NCBI RefSeq assembly: GCF_024168485.1
Contig: NZ_JALJVY010000018.1
Location: 1 to 64,000, forward strand
Direction: 5' to 3'
Length of the DNA stretch: 64,000 bases
Origin: Sphingobium sp. OAS761
GTDB lineage: Bacteria > Pseudomonadota > Alphaproteobacteria > Sphingomonadales > Sphingomonadaceae
Part shown: positions 17,197 to 24,947 of the stretch, piece by piece
Layout of the letters: every line of letters starts with the position of its first letter
How positions within the stretch are numbered: the stretch's first letter is position 1
Translations under genes and position numbers: made by a program
The notes under the pieces: model-generated
The model's input: only the letters and a program-made list of their open reading frames with translations
Told to the model about the DNA's origin: nothing
Databases searched by the model: none

Positions 17197-18045
17197 ATGG
17201 ATATAAATGTTGCGCGCACATTCCTGGAAGTCGTGAAAACCGGCAGTTTTGTGAGTGCCGCGGCAAACCTTCACCTCACGCAGACCGCGGTAAGTGCCCG
17301 TATCCGGGTGCTTGAAGACCTGCTCGATCGGCCGGTATTCATCCGTAACAAGGCAGGTGCGAAGCTGACACCGGCGGGCGAGCAGTTTCTGCGTTTTGCA
17401 ACCACCATGGTGCAGGTCTGGGATCGGGCGCGCCGCGCCGTCGCGCTCCCGCCGGGACGGGAGACCGTGGTGACGGTCGGCGCCGAACTCAGTCTGTGGA
17501 GTCCCTTGCTGCGGCACTGGCTGCTCTGGATGCGACGGGAATGTCCGGAAATCGCGGTAAGCACCCACATAGACGCATCCGAACGCCTGATGGAGCAGGT
17601 CCAGGATGGCTCACTTGACATGGCTGTGCTCTATGCCGCGCCGAGCCGTCCGGGGATCATCGCCGAACTATTGTTCGAGGAAAAGCTGGTCCTGGTGCGG
17701 ACCACGCCAACCAGCAGCCCCCTCGCGCCAGAAGATCATGTCCAGATCGATTGGGGCGAGGAGTTTGCCGCAAGCTATCACGCCGCATTTCCGGATCAGC
17801 CCAACGCCGTCGTTTCGATCAGCTATGGTCCGCTCGCGCTCGATTATATCCTGGCGACAGGGGGGAGCGGCTATTTTCGCAAAGGCTTCATTCGCTCCTA
17901 TCTCGAGGAAGGTCGCCTCGCTCTTGTTCCCGGAAGTCCTGAATTTTCGTACTCGGCCTATGTGGTCCACAGCACAAAGGCCGACCCGGGCGTGATGGAC
18001 CGCATTCGTGCCGGCCTCAAGGCGGCCGCGGCGATTACCGCATGA
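17197..18045 (+). CDS. LysR-family transcriptional regulator
   Basis: 282 residues with an N-terminal winged helix (MDINVARTFLEVVKTGSFVSAAANLHLTQTAVS pattern, residues 1-60) and a periplasmic-binding-like effector domain. No Cys suggests it is not an OxyR-type thiol sensor. It overlaps the following ferritin-like gene by four bases (ATGA) and sits between the peroxiredoxin/CA genes and the NsrR-like gene. The target genes are unknown. Confidence 0.9.
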   Translation: MDINVARTFLEVVKTGSFVSAAANLHLTQTAVSARIRVLEDLLDRPVFIRNKAGAKLTPAGEQFLRFATTMVQVWDRARRAVALPPGRETVVTVGAELSLWSPLLRHWLLWMRRECPEIAVSTHIDASERLMEQVQDGSLDMAVLYAAPSRPGIIAELLFEEKLVLVRTTPTSSPLAPEDHVQIDWGEEFAASYHAAFPDQPNAVVSISYGPLALDYILATGGSGYFRKGFIRSYLEEGRLALVPGSPEFSYSAYVVHSTKADPGVMDRIRAGLKAAAAITA

Positions 18046-18527
18046 TGGTGAACGAACCAACCTCGCCCGTCTGCTACGCCAGCGAAGCCGATGACATTTA
18101 CATGGGCTTTGCCGGTCGCGAGGAGATCCTCGCGGCGCTCAACGAACTGCTGGAAGCCGAACGGGCCGGCGCACGCGTCGCGCTCGCCAGCGCCAAGTCG
18201 GCGAGCGATCCCGACTATGCCGAACTGATGCGATCGGTCCGTGCCGACGAAGCGCGTTGGTGCGCGATGCTCTCGAGGCAGATCAGGCGACTGGGCGCAG
18301 CGGCCTCGCGCAAGACCGGCGCCTTTTACGAGAAGGCGCTGGCAATCCCTGATCCGCTTGAAAGGCTGGCCTTTCTCAACCGCGGTCAGGCCTGGGTGGT
18401 TCGCAAACTGGAAGCGCTGACCCCCAAGATTCGTGACGAGGCATTACATGCCGATTTGCGCGAGATGCTCGAGAGCCATCGCGTCAACATCGATCGCGCC
18501 GCAGCGCATCTTGAAGCGGAGCATTGA
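18042..18527 (+). CDS. Predicted ferritin-like helical protein
   Basis: 161 residues, almost entirely helical. Spaced acidic and His residues (LLEAERAGARVALA near 40, ADEARWCAMLSRQI near 68, LESHRVNIDRAAAHLE near 145) resemble a ferritin-like four-helix bundle; I believe it belongs to an uncharacterised DUF (DUF6306-like) but cannot confirm that. Translationally coupled to the LysR regulator. In a NO and peroxide stress island an iron- or oxygen-handling role is plausible but unproven. Confidence 0.65.
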   Translation: MMVNEPTSPVCYASEADDIYMGFAGREEILAALNELLEAERAGARVALASAKSASDPDYAELMRSVRADEARWCAMLSRQIRRLGAAASRKTGAFYEKALAIPDPLERLAFLNRGQAWVVRKLEALTPKIRDEALHADLREMLESHRVNIDRAAAHLEAEH

Positions 18528-18556
18528 CCTGCGCAGAAATCCGCAAGCTGTACCAT

Positions 18557-19000
18557 TCAGTCCATGCCGACGCCGAGCGGTGATTGGCGGTTGATCAGCC
18601 GCTTCATCGCCTCACGATCGGTCAACAGGTCGGAAATCCTGTAGGTATCGAATACCGCCATCATCGCCTGCATGCCTTGTGCCAGTACGCCGGTCAGTCC
18701 GCATGCGGGAGACAGCGCGCACCCGGAACAATCCGCGAGCTGGAAGCCTTCCTCGGTGCGGCGGACGACCTCGCCGACAGTGATCTCATCCGCTGGTCGG
18801 GCGAGACGCATGCCACCGGCGCGACCGCGAACGGTTTCGATGAAGCCTTCGTGCGCCAGGGCGTTGACGACCTTCATCAGGTGATTGTGGGAGACATCAT
18901 AAGCCCGCGCAATTTCGCCGATCGAACACAGGCGCTCGTCGTGAAGGGCCAGGTGAATCAAGACCCGCAGTGAATAATCCGTGTAGCGTGTCAGCCGCAC
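18557..19000 (-). CDS. nsrR: Rrf2-family regulator, NsrR-like
   Basis: From GTG 19000 (GGGAG seven bases upstream) the protein starts VRLTRYTDYSLRVLIHLAL, the classic NsrR/Rrf2 N-terminus; a TTG at 19027 would add nine unusual residues. Winged helix with SHNHLMKVVNALAHEGFIETVRGRAGGMRLA. Three Cys at about 91, 94 and 100 (DCSGCALSPAC) are the expected Fe-S ligands; spacing C-x2-C-x5-C is two residues shorter in the first gap than E. coli NsrR. It should sense NO through an iron-sulfur cluster and repress the globin/hmp operon and perhaps the adjacent reductase. Assignment to NsrR rather than another Rrf2 protein rests on context and the cysteines. Confidence 0.8.
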   Translation of the reverse strand: MRLTRYTDYSLRVLIHLALHDERLCSIGEIARAYDVSHNHLMKVVNALAHEGFIETVRGRAGGMRLARPADEITVGEVVRRTEEGFQLADCSGCALSPACGLTGVLAQGMQAMMAVFDTYRISDLLTDREAMKRLINRQSPLGVGMD

Positions 19001-19035
19001 GCAAAACTCCCGAGAAACAATCTGCAAACACCATA

Positions 19036-19050
19036 CCTGTATGTTACAGG
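19036..19050 (-). promoter_or_regulatory. Palindrome upstream of the NsrR-like gene
   Basis: CCTGTA-TGT-TACAGG is a perfect 6-bp inverted repeat 35 bases before the GTG start, with AT/AT pairs extending it after one mismatch. It does not match the NsrR consensus, so it may be an operator for a different regulator or for autoregulation by a diverged Rrf2 protein. Confidence 0.45.
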
Positions 19051-19227
19051 CATGTTAAGGCCGGGATTGCCCTCGATGCCGGCTTGCAACGATTGGCCCA
19101 TGGTTATTGACCTGCAGCGACCTGCCTTATCGAGCAATTATTTTGATGGATCGCTGCATTAAAAGTCATTTTGTGCATGAGTGCTCGTGATGCCATGCTG
19201 ATGTCCCCTTGGGCGTGAGAGGCTGAT

Positions 19228-20862
19228 ATGTACAAATACGACGAGTATGATCAGGCCATGGTCGATGCCCGGGTCGAAGAGTTTCGCGACCAGACGCGCC
19301 GTCGGATCGAAGGCCATCTCAGCGAAGACCAGTTCAAGCCTCTGCGGCTCAAGAATGGGCTCTACCTGCAACTGCACGCTTATATGCTGCGCGTAGCGGT
19401 GCCTTACGGCACGCTCAATTCGCGGCAAATGCGCAAGCTGGCGCATATCGCGCGCAAATATGACCGAGGCTACGGTCATTTCACGACGCGGCAGAACATC
19501 CAATATAACTGGATCAAACTGGCGGAGGCGCCCGACATCCTCGCTGAGCTCGCGACGGTGGAAATGCACGCCATCCAGACGAGCGGCGAGAGCATTCGCA
19601 ACCTGTCGGCGGATCATTATGCTGGAGCTGCTCCCGACGAGATATGCGATCCGCGGCCCTGGGCCGAACTGATCCGCCAGGCCACGACGTTCCATCCAGA
19701 ATTCAGCTATCTGCCGCGCAAGTTCAAGATCGCAGTGATCGCCGCGCAGGAAGACCGTGCCGCTCTGCGCTGGCACGACTGTGCGCTACGCATCGTCAAG
19801 AACGAGACGGGCGAGAAGGGATTCGAGGTCTATGCTGGCGGCGGTATGGGACGCACGCCCATTATCGCTTTCCTGATCAGGGAGTTCTGTCCGGCAAGCC
19901 AGATCTTTTCCTATATCCAGGCGATCCTGCGAGTGTGGAACAGGCACGCGCGGCGGGACAACATCCACAAGCAGCGGATGAAGATCCTTGTCCATGAATT
20001 GGGTGAAGATGAGTTCCGCCGTCAGGTCGAGATGGAGTTCGCGCATATCCTGACGCTGGGTCGGGATTTTCCGCAGGCTGAGTATGACAGGATTGCCGCC
20101 CATTTCGAACCGCCGCCGTTCGAGACCGGGCTTCCCGAGGAGGTCGACCGCTCCGATCCCGACTTCGCTCTATGGGTCGATCGCCAGGTCGCCGCGCATA
20201 AGGCGCCCGGCTATGCCATCGTCAATATCAGTCTCAAGCCCGACGGAGGCATCGCCGGCGACATTTCGGCCGAGCAGATGGATCTCGTAGCTGACCTTGC
20301 CGAACGCTATAGCTTCGATGACCTGCGCTCGACGCATGTCCAGAACCTCGTGCTGCCGCATGTGCGCAAGCGGGATCTGCATGCGGTCTGGCAGGCGTTG
20401 GACGCGGCGGGACTGGCAAGCGTCAATCTGGGCCTCGTAACTGACATCATCGCCTGCCCGGGCCTCGACTATTGCAGTCTTGCCAATGCGCGTTCGATAC
20501 CCGTCGCGCAGCAGATCGCCGAGCGCTTTGCCGATCTCAATCGGCAACTCGACCTCGGTGAACTCAAAATCAAGATTTCGGGCTGCATCAACGCCTGCGG
20601 CCATCACCATGCGGCCCATATCGGCATTCTTGGCGTCGACCGGAAGGGCACGGAGAATTATCAGTTGCTGCTTGGCGGTTCCGGGACCGAGGATGTCTCG
20701 CAGGCCAAGATTACCGGGCCGGGCTTCGACGAGACCGGGATCGTCGATGCCGTCGAACGCACGATCGAACGCTACCGCGAAATCCGCGAACCCGGCGAGC
20801 GTTTCCTCGATTGCTATCGCCGGGTAGGCATGGATCCATTCAAGGAGGCGATTTATGGGTGA
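19228..20862 (+). CDS. Siroheme nitrite/sulfite reductase, ferredoxin-type
   Basis: 544 residues. Two ferredoxin-like half-domains and two siroheme/4Fe-4S regions are visible: LNSRQMRKLAHIARKYDRG near 72, FTTRQNIQYNWI near 88, and the cluster ligands ACPGLDYC (near 409-416) and SGCINACGHHH (near 451-459), i.e. C-x5-C and C-x3-C. It is a six-electron reductase of sulfite or nitrite; sequence alone does not separate the two. Followed by a DUF934 gene with 8-base overlap, as in assimilatory sulfite loci. The neighbouring NsrR-like gene leans toward nitrite; the cysJ relic and MetB-type enzyme further on lean toward sulfur. Confidence 0.9.
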   Translation: MYKYDEYDQAMVDARVEEFRDQTRRRIEGHLSEDQFKPLRLKNGLYLQLHAYMLRVAVPYGTLNSRQMRKLAHIARKYDRGYGHFTTRQNIQYNWIKLAEAPDILAELATVEMHAIQTSGESIRNLSADHYAGAAPDEICDPRPWAELIRQATTFHPEFSYLPRKFKIAVIAAQEDRAALRWHDCALRIVKNETGEKGFEVYAGGGMGRTPIIAFLIREFCPASQIFSYIQAILRVWNRHARRDNIHKQRMKILVHELGEDEFRRQVEMEFAHILTLGRDFPQAEYDRIAAHFEPPPFETGLPEEVDRSDPDFALWVDRQVAAHKAPGYAIVNISLKPDGGIAGDISAEQMDLVADLAERYSFDDLRSTHVQNLVLPHVRKRDLHAVWQALDAAGLASVNLGLVTDIIACPGLDYCSLANARSIPVAQQIAERFADLNRQLDLGELKIKISGCINACGHHHAAHIGILGVDRKGTENYQLLLGGSGTEDVSQAKITGPGFDETGIVDAVERTIERYREIREPGERFLDCYRRVGMDPFKEAIYG

Positions 20863-21295
20863 TCCGCTACGCTTTCGCGACGATCCCGCGCCCGATGAGC
20901 CAGGGGTCACGCTCGATGCATTCCTCGATCAGAAGAATGCGACTTCGGTTCTGCTCGAGGCCGGCGACGATGTGCGCGCGCTCTTGCCCGAGCTCGGGCG
21001 CGTGCGGCTCGTCGAGATCGATTTTCCGCGGTTTCGCGATGGCCGGGGCTTTTCCAGCGCGAGCATATTGCGCGAGGCGGGCTATGAGGGTGAGATCCGC
21101 GCGATCGGCGATGTGCTGGTCGATCTCCTATTCTTCATGCGGCGCTGCGGCTTCGACAGCTTCGAGCCCGACGAGCCCTTCGATCCGGGTGCCGTCGATG
21201 CGGCGCTGCACCGCTACCCTGACGTCTATCAGTCCGCGACCGATGGACGGGTGCCGATCTGGGCGCTGCGGCATCCTCAATGCGCCACCGGATGA
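20855..21295 (+). CDS. DUF934 protein, partner of the siroheme reductase
   Basis: 146 residues with the DUF934 signature FPRFRDGRGFSSASILREAGYEGEIRAIGDVLVDLL. Members sit next to cysI-type reductases and are presumed accessory proteins in assimilatory sulfite reduction; the biochemical role is not established. Starts eight bases inside the reductase 3' end. No cysH follows here, unlike the usual chromosomal order. The next 225 bases hold no gene, only a regulatory palindrome. Confidence 0.88.
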   Translation: MGDPLRFRDDPAPDEPGVTLDAFLDQKNATSVLLEAGDDVRALLPELGRVRLVEIDFPRFRDGRGFSSASILREAGYEGEIRAIGDVLVDLLFFMRRCGFDSFEPDEPFDPGAVDAALHRYPDVYQSATDGRVPIWALRHPQCATG

Positions 21296-21473
21296 CGCAA
21301 TTTCTTCCTCTGGTTTGAAGTTTCGGGAGCCTTTGCGTTCGTCCTGGCAGGCGAGGTTGAGACGATGATGGGCGCCTTTGTTGCTTTGAAGCGCGTTCGC
21401 GCTGCGAGTGGGCGGCCGCGAACACGGCCTTGAAGCCAACGCCTGCTTCAACGCACCGGACGCGCCCCTTGTA

Positions 21474-21496
21474 AATATATCGCAATACGATATATT
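21474..21496 (+). promoter_or_regulatory. MarR-type operator/promoter of the efflux operon
   Basis: Nine-base perfect arms AATATATCG and CGATATATT flank CAATA. The palindrome lies between a candidate -35 (TTGTAA, 21469) and -10 (TATATT, 21491), spacing 16, so a bound repressor would block RNA polymerase. The same core stands between the ClC and marR genes at 30246-30268. The first efflux-operon gene starts at 21523. Confidence 0.75.
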
Positions 21497-21522
21497 AGAA
21501 TAAGAGAGGCGGAGGGGCGTCA

Positions 21523-21852
21523 ATGGAGGCCGATATGCCGATGTTGAAAATCCTGGTCACTGCTGTCGGCCTGACGCTGGGCAGCTTGCTGGTGGCGGTG
21601 TCGCTCTCCTGTCTGGCCTGGTGGGTTGCCACCCGTGTTCATCATCCGCGCTGGGGCGCGCCTCTTCTGCTCATCATAGTCGGTGGTGCCTGGCTGGCTG
21701 CGTTGGGGCACAGTGAGTTCGTGAAAATGGCCACCGTATTCGCTTTGGTTGGATCGGGCCTGCTCTATTTTGTAGGTCGGGAAGAACAGGAAGGAGGGCC
21801 GTCGCGCGACACGAAACCGGGCCGCTCCGCCATTCCTGGAGGAAGACAGTGA
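21523..21852 (+). CDS. Small membrane protein, first gene of efflux operon
   Basis: 109 residues with three hydrophobic stretches (about 9-33, 45-62, 66-85) and a short polar tail. ATG 21523 has GGAGGGG five bases upstream; ATG 21535 is an alternative. Unknown family. It lies directly behind the MarR operator and overlaps the next small gene by four bases, so it is probably co-expressed with the exporter. Confidence 0.6.
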   Translation: MEADMPMLKILVTAVGLTLGSLLVAVSLSCLAWWVATRVHHPRWGAPLLLIIVGGAWLAALGHSEFVKMATVFALVGSGLLYFVGREEQEGGPSRDTKPGRSAIPGGRQ

Positions 21853-22046
21853 TGGCGACGCAGATTTGGATCTATCCCGCCCTCATCGCGGTGCTGGGTC
21901 AGAACAGAAGGCCCAGCTTCGCTGAAATGCGCAATTTCGTCAGACGGGCTCGGCGTGAAGCCGCTGCCGGCGGTTCGGACGCTGCATGCCGAGGGAAGGT
22001 GCGTCGTCTGGTCGAGGCGACTTTGAGGGCGGAGTCCCATGCCTAA
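21849..22046 (+). CDS. Small basic protein
   Basis: 65 residues, overlaps the preceding membrane-protein stop (ATGATGG). Contains a basic stretch FVRRARREAAAGG and no clear membrane helix. Not recognised. The overlap and codon pattern support translation, but its small size leaves doubt. Confidence 0.4.
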   Translation: MMATQIWIYPALIAVLGQNRRPSFAEMRNFVRRARREAAAGGSDAACRGKVRRLVEATLRAESHA

Positions 22047-22234
22047 CCACGAAGGAATAGGCATTCCTGTCCAACGGCTCGCCATGTGCCCATTCCGTTA
22101 ATCAAACCTCAGAATTTTTGCGGATAGCCTGCAAAAACATTCGTTTGCGACATCGCGTGCTATCTTTCACCCCTGTTCCATCAGGCCATGAAGATAGCTG
22201 GTCGAGAGCGAGCATCAACGGGAGAGGATGCCGC

Positions 22235-22504
22235 ATGGAGAGGCTTATGTCGCGAGACCCTTCTACGCAGGCCGTATTTACTTGGCAGCGGGCGCTATGG
22301 ACGCTTGTGCTCGCTGGACTCGCCTTCATCCTCTATTGCCTCAGCGAATATCGTCTTCTGAGGGAAGAGCAGATCATGCTGCTCATCTTCCTGGCCGTGC
22401 CGATCGCCGCTTTCTTCGTTTCGGGGAAAGGGCAGGACATGTCTGATGCTTCGGATAAGACAGGCCGGGGCATCAATTCGCGCTCATCCCGGAAGAACAA
22501 TTAA
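22235..22504 (+). CDS. Small two-helix membrane protein
   Basis: 89 residues from ATG 22235 with GGAGAGG upstream. Two hydrophobic segments near residues 18-38 and 46-63, then a Ser/Asp/Lys-rich tail. Unknown. It precedes the leader of the FUSC gene by about 90 bases; an inverted repeat CGCAA-GATAT-TTGCG lies just after its stop (22506-22520). Confidence 0.5.
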   Translation: MERLMSRDPSTQAVFTWQRALWTLVLAGLAFILYCLSEYRLLREEQIMLLIFLAVPIAAFFVSGKGQDMSDASDKTGRGINSRSSRKNN

Positions 22505-22596
22505 CCGCAAGATATTTGCGTTTCTCTATCAATATTTTGATCTACGATTCGACGCACCGGCTCGGTTAAAGGCTCTTCCCGTATCCATGGGAGGTA

Positions 22597-22650
22597 ATGA
22601 CCACGATCGCTGTCGATCGTGACAATCCCGTTTGTCATGGTTGTCAGTGA
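22597..22650 (+). CDS. 17-codon leader peptide upstream of FUSC gene
   Basis: A strong ribosome binding site (GGGAGG, 22589-22594) precedes ATG 22597. The frame encodes MTTIAVDRDNPVCHGCQ and stops at TGA 22648-22650, which overlaps the FUSC ATG (TGATG). The FUSC ATG has no good ribosome binding site of its own, so it is probably translated by coupling to this leader. A perfect hairpin lies within the leader. The alternative is that this is chance spacing and FUSC starts at TTG 22632. Confidence 0.55.
   Translation: MTTIAVDRDNPVCHGCQ
22602..22621 (+). promoter_or_regulatory. Perfect hairpin inside the leader ORF
   Basis: CACGATCG and CGATCGTG form an 8-bp perfect stem with CTGT loop, starting two codons into the leader peptide. 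It could be an mRNA structure that a translating ribosome opens, or a DNA palindrome bound by a regulator. Confidence 0.5.
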
Positions 22651-24725
22651 TGCTTGTTGCGTTCGCCGGCGAAAAGCGCTGGCCGGCCTCTCCGTTGGTG
22701 ATCGATCCCCAGAAGCTGCTCTTCTCGCTGAGCAGCTTGCTGGCTGCGGCCGCTACGCTGGCCATTGCCTTTTCGGCCAGCCTGCCGCGCCCCTGGTGGG
22801 CTTTGTTGACCGTCTACGTCACCGCCCAGCCGATGGCCGGCGCCTTCCGGCCCAAAGTTCTCTATCGCCTGGGCGGGATATTGACGGGCGCGGCCGCCAC
22901 GATCCTGCTGGTGCCCAATCTGCAGAACTCGCCCGAGCTTCTCGTTCTGTGTCTCGCGGCATGGACCGGCTTCTGCATCTATCTTGCGGTTCTCGATCGC
23001 ACGCCGCGCGCCTTTCTGTTCCAGATGGCGGCATTCAGCTCAGCGGTGATCAGCTTTCCCTATCTCGATGACCCGGGGAATATTTTCGAGACGACAGCCG
23101 CGCGCGTGCAGGAGATGACCGTCGCGATATTATGCGTGACCGCGGTCCATGCGCTGCTCCAGCCCTGGAGCGCGACGCCGGCTATCCGCGCGCGCGTCCA
23201 ATCATTTCTAGGCCATGCTCGCCGCTGGACGGCGGAAGCGCTTGGCAGTCATCATACACGCCTCGAGGATGCGCATCGGCGCATGTTGGCGGCAGACGTC
23301 ACCGAACTCGGCATGATCGCGGTCCATTTGCCGTTCGATCAGCGCTGGGCGCCCGCGACCCGGCGGCGAGTTACGGCACTGCAACAGCAGCTCGCCACCA
23401 TCCTGCCGCTCGCCTCGGCTGCGGCGAACCGGCTCGATCGCCTGCGGGAAGGCGGCGATCTTCCAGCGGATCTCGAGGCTCTGCTTGCCGACGCCACCGA
23501 TTGGCTGGACGATGAGCAAAGCGAGCTGCATCGGGTGAGATCGCTGGTGCGGCGGTGCGACACGCTGGCGGAGGCCGCCGAAGCGCGGGGCGACTGGAGC
23601 GGGCTGCTGACCGCGAGCGCCTGTATCCGCATCGCCGAGTTTCTGACCGCATTGGCGGCAAGCCGAAGGCTGGCGGACAGGATCGGGTCACCGGGACGCC
23701 CCAGCGCCAAAATTCTCGCCGCAGAACCCTTTTCCCTTGCCCGCGATCATGGTGTCGCCGCGCTGGCGGGACTGGCGACCGCCACGGCGATCGGGCTCTA
23801 TTGTGCCGTCTGGATCCTGCTTGCCTGGCCGAACGGATCGGCGACGGCCGCCTTCGCAGCGCTCATCACCTGTTCCTTTGCGGCGCAGGACGATCCCGCA
23901 CCGGTGATCGGTCGCTATCTCGTGGCGACGCTCAAGACTTTCCCATTGGCGGCCCTCTACCTCTTCGTGATCCTCCCCCGGGTCGATGGTTATGAGATGC
24001 TGATCATCACCTTGGCGCCGGCCCTGCTGTGGATGGGCTATATCCAGGCCGATCCCGCGCGCGCGCCGCAGGCCTTACCGATGTTCTCCTGCTTCATTGT
24101 CGCCATGGGCTTTCTTGCGCGCTTCCAGGCCGATTTCGCGCTGTTCATCAACACCGGGCTGGCGCAGCTCGGTGGAATTGTCGCCACGCTTGCGGTCACG
24201 CGGATGTTCCGATCGGCCAATGTTCTGTGGACCGCGCGGCGCATCCTGCGCGCGAACTGGAGTGAGCTTGCCCTGCTTGCCGACATTCGCCGACCCTTTC
24301 GCCCGGACCGCTGGACGGCAAGAGCGGTCGACCGGCTCGGGCAGGTGGCCGCGCGCATGGCTGTGGCAACCGCCGGCGATGCACTCCACGCCGCCGATGG
24401 TCTGGCGGACCTCAGGATCGGCCGCAACATCATCCCGATCCGCCGGGCGTTGTCTCATGTCCCGCATGACGTGCGTCACCGCCTGGGTTCGGTGCTGGCC
24501 GGGTTGGCGGCATTTTATGGCGAGCGCTGGCGGCATGGCCATGCGGATGCGCCGCCGCCTGGGCTGCTCGATCCGATCGATCGGGCCTTGGAGGCACTTC
24601 TCAGCCAGCCACTCGACGCGCATCGTCGGCCTGCCTTGCGGGCGCTTGTCGGGATGCGTTGCAATCTCTTCCCGGCCGCCGGAGCACCCGACATCGCTTC
24701 GCCAAGGGCAGGGGGGGGGGCATGA
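22650..24725 (+). CDS. FUSC-family inner-membrane efflux protein (AaeB-like)
   Basis: About 690 residues with two membrane blocks (roughly residues 20-165 and 360-500), each of several helices, split by cytoplasmic helical regions: the repeated topology of FUSC/AaeB transporters of aromatic acids. Motif PWWALLTVYVTAQPMAGAFRPKVLYR near residue 42 is family-typical. It is followed by DUF1656, HlyD-type and NodT-type genes, the standard tetrad for these tripartite pumps. I use ATG 22650, coupled to the leader peptide; TTG 22632 is the alternative. A run of ten G lies at 24711-24720, just before the stop. Confidence 0.88.
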   Translation: MLVAFAGEKRWPASPLVIDPQKLLFSLSSLLAAAATLAIAFSASLPRPWWALLTVYVTAQPMAGAFRPKVLYRLGGILTGAAATILLVPNLQNSPELLVLCLAAWTGFCIYLAVLDRTPRAFLFQMAAFSSAVISFPYLDDPGNIFETTAARVQEMTVAILCVTAVHALLQPWSATPAIRARVQSFLGHARRWTAEALGSHHTRLEDAHRRMLAADVTELGMIAVHLPFDQRWAPATRRRVTALQQQLATILPLASAAANRLDRLREGGDLPADLEALLADATDWLDDEQSELHRVRSLVRRCDTLAEAAEARGDWSGLLTASACIRIAEFLTALAASRRLADRIGSPGRPSAKILAAEPFSLARDHGVAALAGLATATAIGLYCAVWILLAWPNGSATAAFAALITCSFAAQDDPAPVIGRYLVATLKTFPLAALYLFVILPRVDGYEMLIITLAPALLWMGYIQADPARAPQALPMFSCFIVAMGFLARFQADFALFINTGLAQLGGIVATLAVTRMFRSANVLWTARRILRANWSELALLADIRRPFRPDRWTARAVDRLGQVAARMAVATAGDALHAADGLADLRIGRNIIPIRRALSHVPHDVRHRLGSVLAGLAAFYGERWRHGHADAPPPGLLDPIDRALEALLSQPLDAHRRPALRALVGMRCNLFPAAGAPDIASPRAGGGA

Positions 24726-24946
24726 TCGAGGAGCTCAATGTGCTCGGCGTCTACATGCCGGCGGCGCTCGCCTGGGGCGTTCTGGCGGCGGTCCTCGTCT
24801 ATCTTGCACGGGGGTTCCTACAGCGCCTGCCGGTCTATCGGCTGCTCTGGCACCCGAGCCTGCTCGAACTAGCTCTCTTCATTCTGCTGTGGTGGGGCCT
24901 GAGCGCTCTCGCCGATAGCCTTCTCTACCGATGGGTCGCTTCCTGA
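24722..24946 (+). CDS. DUF1656 (AaeX-like) small membrane protein
   Basis: 74 residues, with MIEELNVLGVYMPAALAWGVLAAVLVYL and a second hydrophobic segment near 46-65, matching DUF1656/AaeX, which accompanies FUSC exporters. The ATG overlaps the FUSC stop by four bases and lies directly after the G10 run, so slippage there would change the coupling. The stop is one base before the HlyD ATG. Confidence 0.85.
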   Translation: MIEELNVLGVYMPAALAWGVLAAVLVYLARGFLQRLPVYRLLWHPSLLELALFILLWWGLSALADSLLYRWVAS

Positions 24947-24947
24947 C

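Noticed and set aside
19140..19227. Possible NsrR box before the siroheme reductase (GCATTAAAAGTCATTTTGTGCAT-like region)
   Set aside because: Half-sites are spaced too far apart to fit the 8-1-8 NsrR pattern; kept as ordinary promoter region.
20170..20910. 246-codon minus-strand open frame
   Set aside because: Antisense to the siroheme-cluster region of the reductase.
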